Below, piece by piece: positions 54,265 to 63,735 of a stretch of DNA of 64,000 nucleotides; position 1 is the stretch's first letter, and each line of letters starts with the position of its first letter. Source of the DNA: Streptomyces atratus (GTDB lineage Bacteria > Actinomycetota > Actinomycetes > Streptomycetales > Streptomycetaceae); the NCBI RefSeq assembly GCF_014648655.1, contig NZ_BMRN01000007.1, positions 62,001 through 126,000 of the forward strand, in the 5' to 3' direction. Position numbers and translations under genes: made by a program. Under the pieces are notes generated by a model. The model was not told the DNA's origin. It was given only the letters and a program-made list of their open reading frames with translations, and ran no database searches.

Positions 54265-56076
54265 CTAGAACACCGGCGTACCCTCCCGCGTCAGACGCCA
54301 GTCCACCGAAGCGAACTGCGCACCGTCCACCGAACCCTTCGCCTGCACCCAGGCAATGATCGTGTTACGGATCTCCTCCGAGTTCGCCCACAACTGCTTG
54401 GCACCCGGCACATGCGGGAAATTGCCACCACCGCTCGCCCGATAGTTGTTCACCGCCAGCACGAACTGCGCCGCCGGATCGATCGGCTTCCCCTCGAACG
54501 ACAGATTCACGATCCGCGAACCATTCGGCTTCGCAATGTCGATCTCGTACGTCAGACCCGACACCGCGTCGTAGTTGTAGTCCGGAGTGTTGTCCGCGTT
54601 CGTCAGCTTCGCCGTGTCCACCGGAGCGCCGACCGCCGTCTGCACGTAGTACCGGGCAGAGAACTCCAGATAGTCCTTGATCTGCGCACCGGTCAGCAGC
54701 CGCGCCTCAAGGGTGTTCTCGAACGGGTACAGACCCGCCGCATCCTTGATCGTCACATTCCCGGCCGGGATCTGCGCCGTACGTGAGAAACAGGACGCCT
54801 GCGAGAGAACGGGAAGCGCCGCGTACTCACCACCCGCCAGCGCCGCCTTCACCGTCTCCGCCTGGACGACATTGATCAGATCGATGATCGGCTCGTCCTT
54901 CCAGGCCGCCTCCGCCGTCGTCATCGCCGCCGTGGACGTGCCGATGACCTGATTGACGTACGCCACGACCTTCTCGTGCTCGTCCATCAGCAGCTTCGTG
55001 ATCTCCGGGTCCTCGGCCACGGTGTTGGAGTTCAACACCCGCGAACCCGCCTTCTCCACCACCCAGCGGCCCTTCTCCCACACCAGATCGAAGTCGAACA
55101 GCGTCAGCCGCTGCCCCCACTTCAATGGCTCCGAGAGCACCACCTTCTTGCCGGTCTGCTTGTTCTCCACGAAGTACTCGGGGATCTCCAGATGCGCATG
55201 CCCGACCAGGATCGCGTCGATACCCGGAACCTGCTCGGCCACCAGACCCGCCGCGTTCTCGACATACGGGATCTGATCACCGTACGACGACGTACCGCTG
55301 CTGCCCGAGTGCGCCGAGACGATCACGACATCCGCACCCATGGAACGCAGCCGCGGCACGAACTTCGCCGCCTGCTCCTCCAGACCGGGAAACACCATCT
55401 TCCCGCTGACATTCGCCTTGTCCCAGATGGCGATGCCAGGGTTGGTCAGACCCAGGATCGCGACCTTCACATCCCGACCGTGCGGAGTACGCATCCTCTT
55501 GATGACATACGGGGCGAACGCCGGCCGCAACGTCTTCGCGTCCAGCGCGTTCGCACCCAGCAGCGGGAAGTCGCACTGCTCCTCGAACTTCCGCAGCACC
55601 GGGATGCCGTAGTTGAACTCGTGATTGCCGAGCGCCGCGGCGTCATAGCCGATCGCATTCATCGCCTGCGCCATCGGATGCACCGGGCCGTGCTTCGCCG
55701 TGATCGGATCGACCTTGGCGTAGTAGTACGACAACTGGGTGCCCTGGATCGTGTCACCCGCATCGATCATCAGGGTGTTGTGACGGCCCTTCTCCCGGCG
55801 CACCTGGTCCACCAGCGTGGAGATCTTCGCCAGACCGACGTCGTTGTGGGCCTTGTCGTCGAACTCCTTGTCGGTGAAGTAGTCCCAGTTGAAGACGTTC
55901 CCGTGCAGATCGGTGGTGCCCATCACGGTGAACGAGTACCGCTTCGGCGGACGCCCGTGGCCGTGCCCATCGCCATGACCGTGGGCCGCGGCAGGAACGG
56001 CGGAACCACCCACGATCGCCACACCGGCACCGGCGGCCGCCGATGTGCCCAGGAACGTCCTACGGTTCAGCGGCAT
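54265..56076 (-). CDS. Exported 5'-nucleotidase / 2',3'-cyclic-nucleotide phosphodiesterase (Tat substrate)
   Basis: 603 residues. A twin-arginine signal (NRRTFLGTSAAAGAG...) leads to export in folded form, then the UshA-like metallophosphatase domain with TTDLHGN (metal ligands), IDAGDTIQG, LGNHEFNYG and AHLE (GHAHLE), and the C-terminal nucleotide-binding domain with FVLAVNNYRASGGGNFP. A His/Gly-rich linker (HGHGDGHGHG) after the signal is probably disordered. It should hydrolyse extracellular nucleotides to salvage phosphate or nucleosides. ATG 56076 has GGGAGA four bases upstream. Three 16-base repeats lie upstream. Confidence 0.9.
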   Translation of the reverse strand: MPLNRRTFLGTSAAAGAGVAIVGGSAVPAAAHGHGDGHGHGRPPKRYSFTVMGTTDLHGNVFNWDYFTDKEFDDKAHNDVGLAKISTLVDQVRREKGRHNTLMIDAGDTIQGTQLSYYYAKVDPITAKHGPVHPMAQAMNAIGYDAAALGNHEFNYGIPVLRKFEEQCDFPLLGANALDAKTLRPAFAPYVIKRMRTPHGRDVKVAILGLTNPGIAIWDKANVSGKMVFPGLEEQAAKFVPRLRSMGADVVIVSAHSGSSGTSSYGDQIPYVENAAGLVAEQVPGIDAILVGHAHLEIPEYFVENKQTGKKVVLSEPLKWGQRLTLFDFDLVWEKGRWVVEKAGSRVLNSNTVAEDPEITKLLMDEHEKVVAYVNQVIGTSTAAMTTAEAAWKDEPIIDLINVVQAETVKAALAGGEYAALPVLSQASCFSRTAQIPAGNVTIKDAAGLYPFENTLEARLLTGAQIKDYLEFSARYYVQTAVGAPVDTAKLTNADNTPDYNYDAVSGLTYEIDIAKPNGSRIVNLSFEGKPIDPAAQFVLAVNNYRASGGGNFPHVPGAKQLWANSEEIRNTIIAWVQAKGSVDGAQFASVDWRLTREGTPVF

Positions 56077-56090
56077 TTCGTCTCCCACAT

Positions 56091-56138
56091 CTCAGTTCTC
56101 ATACAGCTCAGTACTCGTACAGCTCAGTTCTCGCAGTG
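56091..56138 (-). repeat. Three tandem 16-bp repeats upstream of the 5'-nucleotidase gene
   Basis: ctcagttctcatacag (56091-56106), ctcagtactcgtacag (56107-56122) and ctcagttctcgcagtg (56123-56138), the first two differing by two bases. They lie 15 bases before the start of the nucleotidase gene, so in its 5' leader or promoter. No known operator of 16-base period comes to mind. Confidence 0.8.
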
Positions 56139-56243
56139 CACAACGCGCGTAGATAATGACCCAGGAGCCACACCCGGCAACACCCCTGGCGGGTTTCGAT
56201 CTGATGACCACCCGCTGTCGTACCCGGATGCGAGAGTGGACCC

Positions 56244-56948
56244 ATGACCGAAACCCCACCGCCCTACGGCACCCCCGACCACCCCCGCGTCGCCGTCCGA
56301 GGCGAAGCCCGCCTCGAAGTCGACCCCGAGACCGCCCACATCGGCATCACGGTCAGCGCCCGCGGAAAAGACCGCCGCGCCGCCCTCGAAGACCTCACCC
56401 GACGCAACAACCACGTCCTCGAACTCGCACGGTCCTACGGACAAGCGGTCGAAAAACTCGAAACCGGCGCATTCTCCATCACCCCCGAACTCACCCAACG
56501 CGGCCGCGACGAAAAAATCCGCGCCTACCACGGACGCGTCCATGTCACCGCCGTCCTCAACGACTTCACCGCACTGGGCGAATTCACCACCCGCGTCGCC
56601 GACCTCGACATGATCCGCGTCAACGGCCCCTGGTGGGCCCTGCGCCCTGACTCACCCGCCCACGCGAACGCCCGCCGCCAGGCCGTACGCGAAGCCGTCC
56701 AGCGCGCCCGCGAATACGCCGACGCCCTCGGCGCCCACCTCACCGCCCTGGTCGAACTCGCCGACCTCGGCGCGGAGAACGCCGCCCCGGCCATAGCCAT
56801 GCCCGTCGCACCCGGCGGCGTCCGGAGACGCGCGGCATACGGCGGAGCAGCCGCCGAACCCGCCCCGGCCCTCGACCTCGAACCACAACGCCAGACGGTC
56901 TACGCCCAGGTGAACGCTCGCTTCACCATGTCACCGCCAAAACTATAA
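56244..56948 (+). CDS. SIMPL-domain (DUF541) protein
   Basis: 234 residues. RVAVRGEARLEVDPETAHIGITV and VKLETG-like SITPELT with the helical region ANARRQAVREAVQRAREYADALG give the SIMPL/DUF541 fold, which forms oligomers and often lies in the cell envelope. No signal peptide is evident here. Its role is unknown. Divergent from the 5'-nucleotidase and followed 125 bases later by pyk. Confidence 0.82.
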   Translation: MTETPPPYGTPDHPRVAVRGEARLEVDPETAHIGITVSARGKDRRAALEDLTRRNNHVLELARSYGQAVEKLETGAFSITPELTQRGRDEKIRAYHGRVHVTAVLNDFTALGEFTTRVADLDMIRVNGPWWALRPDSPAHANARRQAVREAVQRAREYADALGAHLTALVELADLGAENAAPAIAMPVAPGGVRRRAAYGGAAAEPAPALDLEPQRQTVYAQVNARFTMSPPKL

Positions 56949-57061
56949 AGAGAACGCTCATCCGAGCGCCCCGCCGCACAATTCAACACTTGTCAATAAC
57001 CCTTCACCCAAAGGTTGTTGGGTCGTCATGCACGGCCAAATAACTACCCGTAGGTAAGGTC

Positions 57062-57067
57062 TAGGCT
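57062..57067 (+). promoter_or_regulatory. Possible -10 of pyk, leaderless
   Basis: TAGGCT ends six bases before the pyk ATG and no SD is present, a pattern consistent with leaderless transcription. A -35 is not clear. Confidence 0.4.
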
Positions 57068-57073
57068 CAAACC

Positions 57074-58507
57074 ATGCGCCGAGCAAAAATCGTTTGCACC
57101 CTGGGCCCCGCCACCGACACATACGACCAGATCAAGGCACTGGTCGAAGCGGGAATGGACATCGCCCGCCTCAACCTCAGCCACGGCACCTACGCCGAAC
57201 ACGAAGAGCGGTACCACCACGTACGCAAGGCCTCCGACGAGAGCGGACACAGCGTCGGCATCCTCGCCGACCTTCAAGGCCCGAAGATCCGCCTCGGACG
57301 CTTCCGCGAAGGCCCCGTACTCCTTGAACGCGGCGACAGCTTCACCATCACCGTCGAACCCATGGAAGGCGACCGCCACACCTGCGGCACCACCTACGAC
57401 GGCCTCGCCACCGACGTCACCACCGGCGAACGCATCCTCGTCGACGACGGCCGAGTCACCCTCGAAGTCACCGAGGTCGACGGCCCCCGCGTCCACACCA
57501 CCGTCATCGAGGGCGGCATGGTCTCCGACCACAAGGGCCTCAACCTCCCCGGCGTCGCCGTCTCCGTCCCCGCCCTCTCCGAGAAGGACATCGAAGACCT
57601 CCGCTGGGCCCTGCGCATCGGCGCCGACGTCATCGCCCTCTCCTTCGTACGCAGCGGGCGCGACATCGAGGACGTCCACCGCATCATGGACGAGGAGGGC
57701 CGCCGCCTCCCCGTCATCGCCAAGGTGGAGAAGCCCCAGGCCGTCGAGAACATCGACGGCATCGTCGCCGCCTTCGACGGCATCATGGTCGCCCGCGGCG
57801 ACCTCGGCGTCGAAATGCCCCTGGAGCAGGTGCCGATCGTCCAGAAGCGCGCGATCAAACTCGCCAAGCGCAACGCCAAGCCGGTCATCGTCGCCACCCA
57901 GATGCTCGACTCGATGATCGACAACTCCCGCCCCACCCGCGCCGAAGCCTCCGACGTCGCCAACGCGGTCATCGACGGCACGGACGCGGTGATGCTCTCC
58001 GGCGAGACCAGCGTGGGCAAGTACCCCATCGAGACGGTCCGCACGATGTCCCGCATCGTCGAGGCCGCCGAGGAGGACATCCTCGCCAAGGGCCTCCCGC
58101 CCCTGAACGACCGCAACAAGCCCCGCACCCAGGGCGGCGCGGTGGCCCGCGCGGCGGCCGAGATGGGCGACTTCCTGGGCGCCAAGTTCCTGGTCGCCTT
58201 CACCCAGAGCGGCGACACGGTCAGGCGCCTCTCCCGCTACCGCTCACCCATCCCGCTCCTGGCCTTCACCCCGGACCCGGCCACCCGCTCCCAGCTGAAC
58301 CTGACCTGGGGCGTCGAGACCTTCCTCGGCCCGCACGTGGAATCGACGGACGCGATGGTGGCCCAGGTCGACGAGGAACTGCTGAAGATCGGCCGCTGCG
58401 AGAAGGGCGACATCGTGGTCATCACGGCCGGCTCCCCGCCGGGAGTCCCGGGATCGACGAACCTGGTCCGGGTGCACCACATCGGTGAGGACGACAGCCC
58501 GAAGTAG
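57074..58507 (+). CDS. pyk: Pyruvate kinase
   Basis: 477 residues, cytoplasmic glycolytic enzyme that turns phosphoenolpyruvate and ADP into pyruvate and ATP. N-terminal RRAKIVCTLGPATDT, ARLNLSHG, the catalytic Lys in VIAKVEKPQAVENIDG and the signature IMVARGDLGVEMP followed by MLDSMIDNSRPTRAEASDVANAV, all of the normal family. The C-terminal allosteric domain is complete, ending in VHHIGEDDSPK. No SD before the ATG. Confidence 0.98.
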   Translation: MRRAKIVCTLGPATDTYDQIKALVEAGMDIARLNLSHGTYAEHEERYHHVRKASDESGHSVGILADLQGPKIRLGRFREGPVLLERGDSFTITVEPMEGDRHTCGTTYDGLATDVTTGERILVDDGRVTLEVTEVDGPRVHTTVIEGGMVSDHKGLNLPGVAVSVPALSEKDIEDLRWALRIGADVIALSFVRSGRDIEDVHRIMDEEGRRLPVIAKVEKPQAVENIDGIVAAFDGIMVARGDLGVEMPLEQVPIVQKRAIKLAKRNAKPVIVATQMLDSMIDNSRPTRAEASDVANAVIDGTDAVMLSGETSVGKYPIETVRTMSRIVEAAEEDILAKGLPPLNDRNKPRTQGGAVARAAAEMGDFLGAKFLVAFTQSGDTVRRLSRYRSPIPLLAFTPDPATRSQLNLTWGVETFLGPHVESTDAMVAQVDEELLKIGRCEKGDIVVITAGSPPGVPGSTNLVRVHHIGEDDSPK

Positions 58508-58515
58508 ATCGGTCG

Positions 58516-59295
58516 TCAGTACTTCGGCCCGACGTGGGCGTCCATGAGAGCGACGGACGCCCGTCGGGCGACGGAGATGTTGTACTTCTTGCCCGCGCGC
58601 GTGCAGTGCGTCCACTCGATGCCGAGCTTGTCAAGGGTGTCGGTGTAGAGCTGCCGGATGTCGTCCGAGACGTTCGTGAACCAGTACCGCGGATACTCGT
58701 ACCGCTTTCGCACGCCACCGACCATCCGAGTCGTCCAGTTCATGTTCCGGCAGCCGTCAGAGTGGATGAGTCCGCGGATGAAGTCCCAGGGGTGGGCGTC
58801 GACGATCTCCTGCTGCCAGGGTTCGAGGGTGATGGGGCGCTCGTGCTTCCTGCCGGGGCCGTGCTGCGGGAATACGCATGTCCAGTGCTTCGTATAGGAC
58901 TTGACCTCGACGCAGCCGTTTCTCTGGCGGCGTCCGGTGCGTGGCATGGGCATCACCCTGCGCATTGCCGATTCTGCTTCTCCGATCAGGCCGGGCCATG
59001 TGTCGCCGCAGAAGATCGACAGGTGGTGCTGCTTGGGCTTGGAGATGATGTGGCCGTCGCCGAGGTAGAGCCCCAGTAGATACGCGTACGCAACGCGATC
59101 GATGCCCCGACCCGTACATGCAGGGCAGTCGGTGGGCTGCTCATATTGCACGCCGCGGTGCTTGCGGTCCTGGTGCAGCCACCAGCCGATTGTTCCACGA
59201 GGAACGTTGAGGAGTTCTGCAACCGCTCGATTGGTGGAGCCACTCCGCAAGAGGGCGAGTGCTTCGTCACGTATCGATGGATTGTGCTGTTCCAT
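58516..59295 (-). CDS. LAGLIDADG-type homing endonuclease-like protein
   Basis: 259 residues. An N-terminal helix-turn-helix (RDEALALLRSGSTNRAVAELLNVPRGTIGWWL) is followed by a zinc-knuckle-like CPAC and two LAGLIDADG-like helices, YLLGLYLGDGHI and FIRGLIHSDGC, about 110 residues apart, each with the metal Asp. These fit a free-standing homing endonuclease or a derived DNA-binding protein. It lies convergent with pyk, eight bases after its stop, and next to a tRNA gene. ATG 59295 was chosen over an earlier frame opening. Confidence 0.75.
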   Translation of the reverse strand: MEQHNPSIRDEALALLRSGSTNRAVAELLNVPRGTIGWWLHQDRKHRGVQYEQPTDCPACTGRGIDRVAYAYLLGLYLGDGHIISKPKQHHLSIFCGDTWPGLIGEAESAMRRVMPMPRTGRRQRNGCVEVKSYTKHWTCVFPQHGPGRKHERPITLEPWQQEIVDAHPWDFIRGLIHSDGCRNMNWTTRMVGGVRKRYEYPRYWFTNVSDDIRQLYTDTLDKLGIEWTHCTRAGKKYNISVARRASVALMDAHVGPKY

Positions 59296-59406
59296 ACGAT
59301 GGAGTCTTGTGCGACCTTCGCTGGCGTGCGCCAGGATCGAAGGCGCGTTCACCGACAAGGGTGAAGATCGCAAACAGGCGTCTTAACCTTGGAATCGAAG
59401 GAGGAG

Positions 59407-59479
59407 TGCCCCGAGTCGGATTCGAACCGACGCTGTATGGGTTTTGAATCCATGGCCTCTACCGCTGGGCTACCGGGGC
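59407..59479 (-). tRNA. tRNA with CAA anticodon and short variable loop (nominally Leu)
   Basis: A 73-nt cloverleaf is visible on the minus strand: acceptor GCCCCGG with TCGGGGC, T arm GTCGG TTCGAAT CCGAC, anticodon loop TTCAAAA with anticodon CAA, discriminator A73, and no encoded CCA. CAA would read UUG (Leu), but real Leu tRNAs carry a long variable arm and this one has only five variable bases (ACAGC). The anticodon stem (31-39 A-C) and D stem (13-22 C-A) each have one mismatch. It could be a degenerate or specialised tRNA; identity as Leu is uncertain. Confidence 0.75.
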
Positions 59480-59536
59480 CCCTTCGAAACGAAGGAACCC
59501 GAAGGACCTCCGTGCCTCAAACATACCGTAACTAGG

Positions 59537-59542
59537 TAGGCT
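59537..59542 (+). promoter_or_regulatory. Possible -10 of pdtaR
   Basis: TAGGCT, identical to the pyk element, 40 bases before the GTG start. No convincing -35. Confidence 0.35.
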
Positions 59543-59581
59543 CTTGGCAGCAGTACCCCTGTCTTGAACAAGGAGCCCCCA

Positions 59582-60244
59582 GTGACCGCCCCCGAGTCGC
59601 CCCAGCCCGCAGCCGACGACGACAAGTCGCACGTTCCGCCGCTGACGACCCGCGTCGTCATCGCCGAGGACGAGGCGCTCATCCGTCTCGACCTCAAAGA
59701 GATGCTGGAGGAAGAGGGCTACGCGGTCGTCGGCGAGGCGGGCGACGGTCAGAAGGCCGTCGAGCTCGCCCGGGAGCACCGGCCGGACCTGGTCATCCTC
59801 GACGTGAAGATGCCGATCCTCGACGGGATCTCTGCCGCGGAGAAGATCGCCGAGGAGTCCATCGCGCCGGTCCTGATGCTCACCGCGTTCTCGCAGCGCG
59901 ATCTCGTCGAGCGGGCGCGGGACGCCGGAGCGATGGCGTATCTGGTGAAGCCGTTCAGCAAGAGCGACGTGGTGCCGGCCATCGAGATGGCGGTGTCGCG
60001 GTTCGCGGAGCTGAAGGCGCTGGAGACCGAGGTCGCCGACCTCGCGCAGCGGCTGGAGACGCGGAAGCTGGTGGACCGCGCGAAGAGCATTCTGCAGACG
60101 GATTACGGTCTGTCGGAGCCGGCCGCGTTCCGTTGGATCCAGAAGACGTCGATGGACCGTCGGCTGTCGATGCAGCAGCTTGCCGAGGCGTTGATCGAGG
60201 ATGCCGAGGAGAAGAAGCGGGCGGCGAAGGACGGCGACCAGTAG
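59582..60244 (+). CDS. pdtaR: Response regulator with ANTAR RNA-binding output domain (PdtaR-like)
   Basis: 220 residues. Receiver domain with the acidic triad TTRVVIAEDEALI, phosphorylation Asp74 in LVILDVKMP and Lys in AYLVKPF, then the ANTAR domain at the C-terminus (RKLVDRAKSILQTDYGL through SMDRRLSMQQLAEAL). ANTAR proteins bind paired RNA hairpins and prevent transcription termination. PdtaR is the mycobacterial name; its partner sensor PdtaS is not in the window. GTG 59582 has AAGGAG six bases upstream; the TTG at 59564 is too early. Confidence 0.93.
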   Translation: MTAPESPQPAADDDKSHVPPLTTRVVIAEDEALIRLDLKEMLEEEGYAVVGEAGDGQKAVELAREHRPDLVILDVKMPILDGISAAEKIAEESIAPVLMLTAFSQRDLVERARDAGAMAYLVKPFSKSDVVPAIEMAVSRFAELKALETEVADLAQRLETRKLVDRAKSILQTDYGLSEPAAFRWIQKTSMDRRLSMQQLAEALIEDAEEKKRAAKDGDQ

Positions 60245-60255
60245 GCGCGCGTATC

Positions 60256-60302
60256 CGAGTAAGGCCCGCACCCCGGATCGATCGGGGTGCGGGCCTTACT
60301 CG
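60256..60302. terminator. 20-bp perfect bidirectional terminator
   Basis: Arms cgagtaaggcccgcaccccg (60256-60275) and cggggtgcgggccttactcg (60283-60302) with a 7-base loop, between the convergent pdtaR and livF genes. The longest perfect stem in the window. Confidence 0.9.
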
Positions 60303-60318
60303 TACGGTCGGGCGGGGT

Positions 60319-61031
60319 TCAGTCCTCGCCGAGGTAGGCCTTGCGGACGGACTCGTCGTGGAGGAGGTCCGCGCCGGTGCCGGAGAGGACGATCTTGCCG
60401 ACCTCCATGACGTGGCCGTGGTCGGCGAGGGAGAGCGCGGCCTGGGCGTTCTGCTCGACGAGCAGGATGGTGGTGCCCTGTGCCTTGAGTTCGACGATGG
60501 TCTCCATGATCTTCTGCATCATGATCGGGGAGAGGCCCATGGAGGGTTCGTCGAGCATCAGGAGCTTGGGCTGGCACATCAGGGCCCTGCCCATGGCGAG
60601 CATCTGCTGTTCGCCGCCCGAGAGGGTTCCGGCGGCCTGCTTGCGGCGTTCCCCGAGGATGGGGAAGAGGTCGTAGGCGCGCTGGATGTCCTTTTCGATG
60701 CCTGCCTTGTCGTTGCGGAGGTAGGCGCCGAGCTGGAGGTTCTCGGTGATCGTCAGCCGGGGGAAGATGTGTCGTCCCTCGGGGGAGTGGGCGAGGCCGA
60801 GGGAGACGATCTTGTGGGCCGGGATGTTGTTGAGGGGTTTGCCGTCGAAGAGGATGTTGCCGCCGACGGGCTTGAGGAGTCCGGAGAGGGTGCGCAGGGT
60901 GGTGGTCTTGCCCGCGCCGTTGGTGCCGATGAGGGTGACGACCTGGCCGGCTTCGACGGTGAAGGAGATGCCCTTGACGGCTTCGATCTTGCCGTAGGCG
61001 ACGCGGAGGTCCTCGACCTCTAGCAGTGCGG

Positions 61032-61035
<4 letters not shown>
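60319..61035 (-). CDS. livF: Branched-chain amino acid ABC transporter ATP-binding protein LivF
   Basis: 238 residues. Walker A GTNGAGKTT, the ABC signature LSGGEQQMLAMGRAL, Walker B LLMLDEP and H-loop region ILLVEQNA, with LivF-specific LAHSPEGRHIFPRLT. It powers import of leucine, isoleucine and valine (or related substrates) together with LivG. The start overlaps the livG stop (ATGA); last gene of the liv operon. Confidence 0.96.
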
Positions 61036-61933
<898 letters not shown>

Positions 61934-61937
<4 letters not shown>

Positions 61938-63730
61938 GCCCCCGCCTTGGCGATGCCGGCGTCGGTCTCTTCGGACTGCCGTGGCTCCGGTAGGTCGAGC
62001 TGGTCGGTCTCGTGGAATTCGAGCTGCTTCCTGCGGTCGGCGACCAGGCCCTCGGGGCGCAGGCGCATCAAAAGGATGAGTGCGACGCCGAAGAGGAAGA
62101 GCTGGTAGTCCTGCATGAACTGCAGTTTGGCCGGGATGAGGTAGAGCAGTGCGGCGCCGACGAGGGGTCCGCTGAGGGTTCCCATGCCGCCGAGGATGAC
62201 GGCGGCGAGGAGGAATGCGGAGTTGGGTGGTACGGAGCCGGCGAACTGGTACTGCTCGGGCGTCACGGTGTAGTTGACGTGTGCCTGGACGGTTCCGGCG
62301 AGGCCGGCGAGGGTGGCGCCGAGGGCGAAGGCCAGCAGCTTGAGGCGGAAGGCGTTGATGCCCATGGCGGTGGCTGCGGTCTCGTCCTCGCGGATGGCGA
62401 CCCAGGCGCGGCCGATGCGGGATTCTCCGGAGCGGCGGAAGACGAGGACGACTACGGCGGTGAAGACGAGCATCAGCAGGTAGTAGTTGGCGGACCTGCC
62501 GAGGGTGAAGCCGAGGATGTCGTGCTTGAGCCCGAAGTCGAATCCGAAGAAGTTGAGGTCGGGGATGCTCGGGATGCCCTGGGAGCCGTTGGTGAGGTCG
62601 GGGCCGCTGTTGCCGTTGAGGTTGTTGACGGTGAGGCGGAAGATTTCACCGAAGCCGAGGGTGACGATGGCGAGGTAGTCGCCGCGTAGTCGGAGTGTGG
62701 GTGCGCCGATGAGTACGCCGAAGACGAGCGAGGCGGCGGCGCCGGTGAGGACGGCGGCCCAGAAGGGGAATTCGACGCCGATGGCCGACATGGTGGAGCC
62801 GGAGACCAGGGCGGCGGCGTAGGCGCCGACGCCGAGGAAGGCGACGTATCCGAGGTCGAGGAGGCCGGCGAGGCCGACGACGACGTTGAGGCCGAGTGCC
62901 ACGGTGCCGAAGATGAGGATGTTGGCGCCGATGAGCGCGTATTCCTCCTTCTGCTGTGTGAACGGGAAGCAGACGGCGGCGACGAGGGCGGCGGCGAGGG
63001 TGATGTTGCGGTGCTTCGTGGTCAGCGTGGTGAGGCGGGAGACGAGTCCGGCCCGGTGGAGTGCGGTGAAGCCGAAGCCGACGGTGATGAGGAAGCCGAT
63101 GAAGAGTTCGGTGTAGTCGGTGTCGATGCCGTAGGCGAAGATCTGGAGGCCGATGCCGAACGACACGACGATGATGAGGATCTCGGCCCAGTCGGGGAGC
63201 GCTTTGGCGCGGGGGGCCGACGGGGCGCCGAGGCTGTTGCGGAAGCGCTGCCAGGCGCCTGCCGCTGTGGTGTTGGGGAGTGGCTGGTCGCCGGGGAGTC
63301 CGAGTGCGGCGGCGGCGGCGATGAGTGCGCCGATGCCGCTGACCCAGGCGCCGGGTTCCAGGTTGACGACGCCGCCGAGGTCGTACGCGATGGCGCCGAT
63401 GGTGTAGCCGGTGGTGCCGAAGGTGCCGAGCGCCAGGAGGCGGACGGGGCTGTTGGTGCCGCCGGGGGTGAGCCAGCCGAGGCCTCGGATGCCGTATCCG
63501 GACAGCGCGAAGAGCAGGGTGAGTGCGGCGCTGATGAGGGTGAGGACCTGGAGGCCGCCGGGGTAGCCGGTGACGGTGAGGTCGCCGGGGAATTCGCTGG
63601 TCCAGGTCCAGGCGAGGAAGGTGCCGACGAGTGCGACGGCGGCGCCTGCGAGGGTGCCGATGCGGGCCGCGGCTGCGGGGATCGCGAGGAAGGGGGCGGC
63701 CCCGGGTGCGGTGGTGTGGTTGGTGGTCAT
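61934..63730 (-). CDS. livM: Branched-chain amino acid ABC transporter permease LivM, extended
   Basis: 598 residues. The C-terminal 340 residues are the LivM permease (ANILIFGTVALGLNVVVGLAG, YVAFLGVGAYAAAL, GAPTLRLRGDYLAIVTLGFGEI, AIREDETAATAMGIN). The N-terminal 260 residues are an additional membrane region with several helices (for example LAGAAVALVGTFLAWTW, VLTLISAALTLLFALSG, EILIIVVSFGIGLQIFA) that short LivM proteins lack. ATG 63730, six bases before livH ends. Confidence 0.93.
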
Positions 63731-63735
63731 CGGTA

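Noticed and set aside
56091-56138. CRISPR-like array or PHO box
   Set aside because: The units follow each other with no spacers, which excludes CRISPR, and the 16-base period does not fit the 11-base PHO-box unit.
59407-59479. tRNA reading as a suppressor or selenocysteine tRNA (UCA)
   Set aside because: That needs a one-base shift of the anticodon loop that destroys the anticodon stem; CAA is the only reading supported by pairing.
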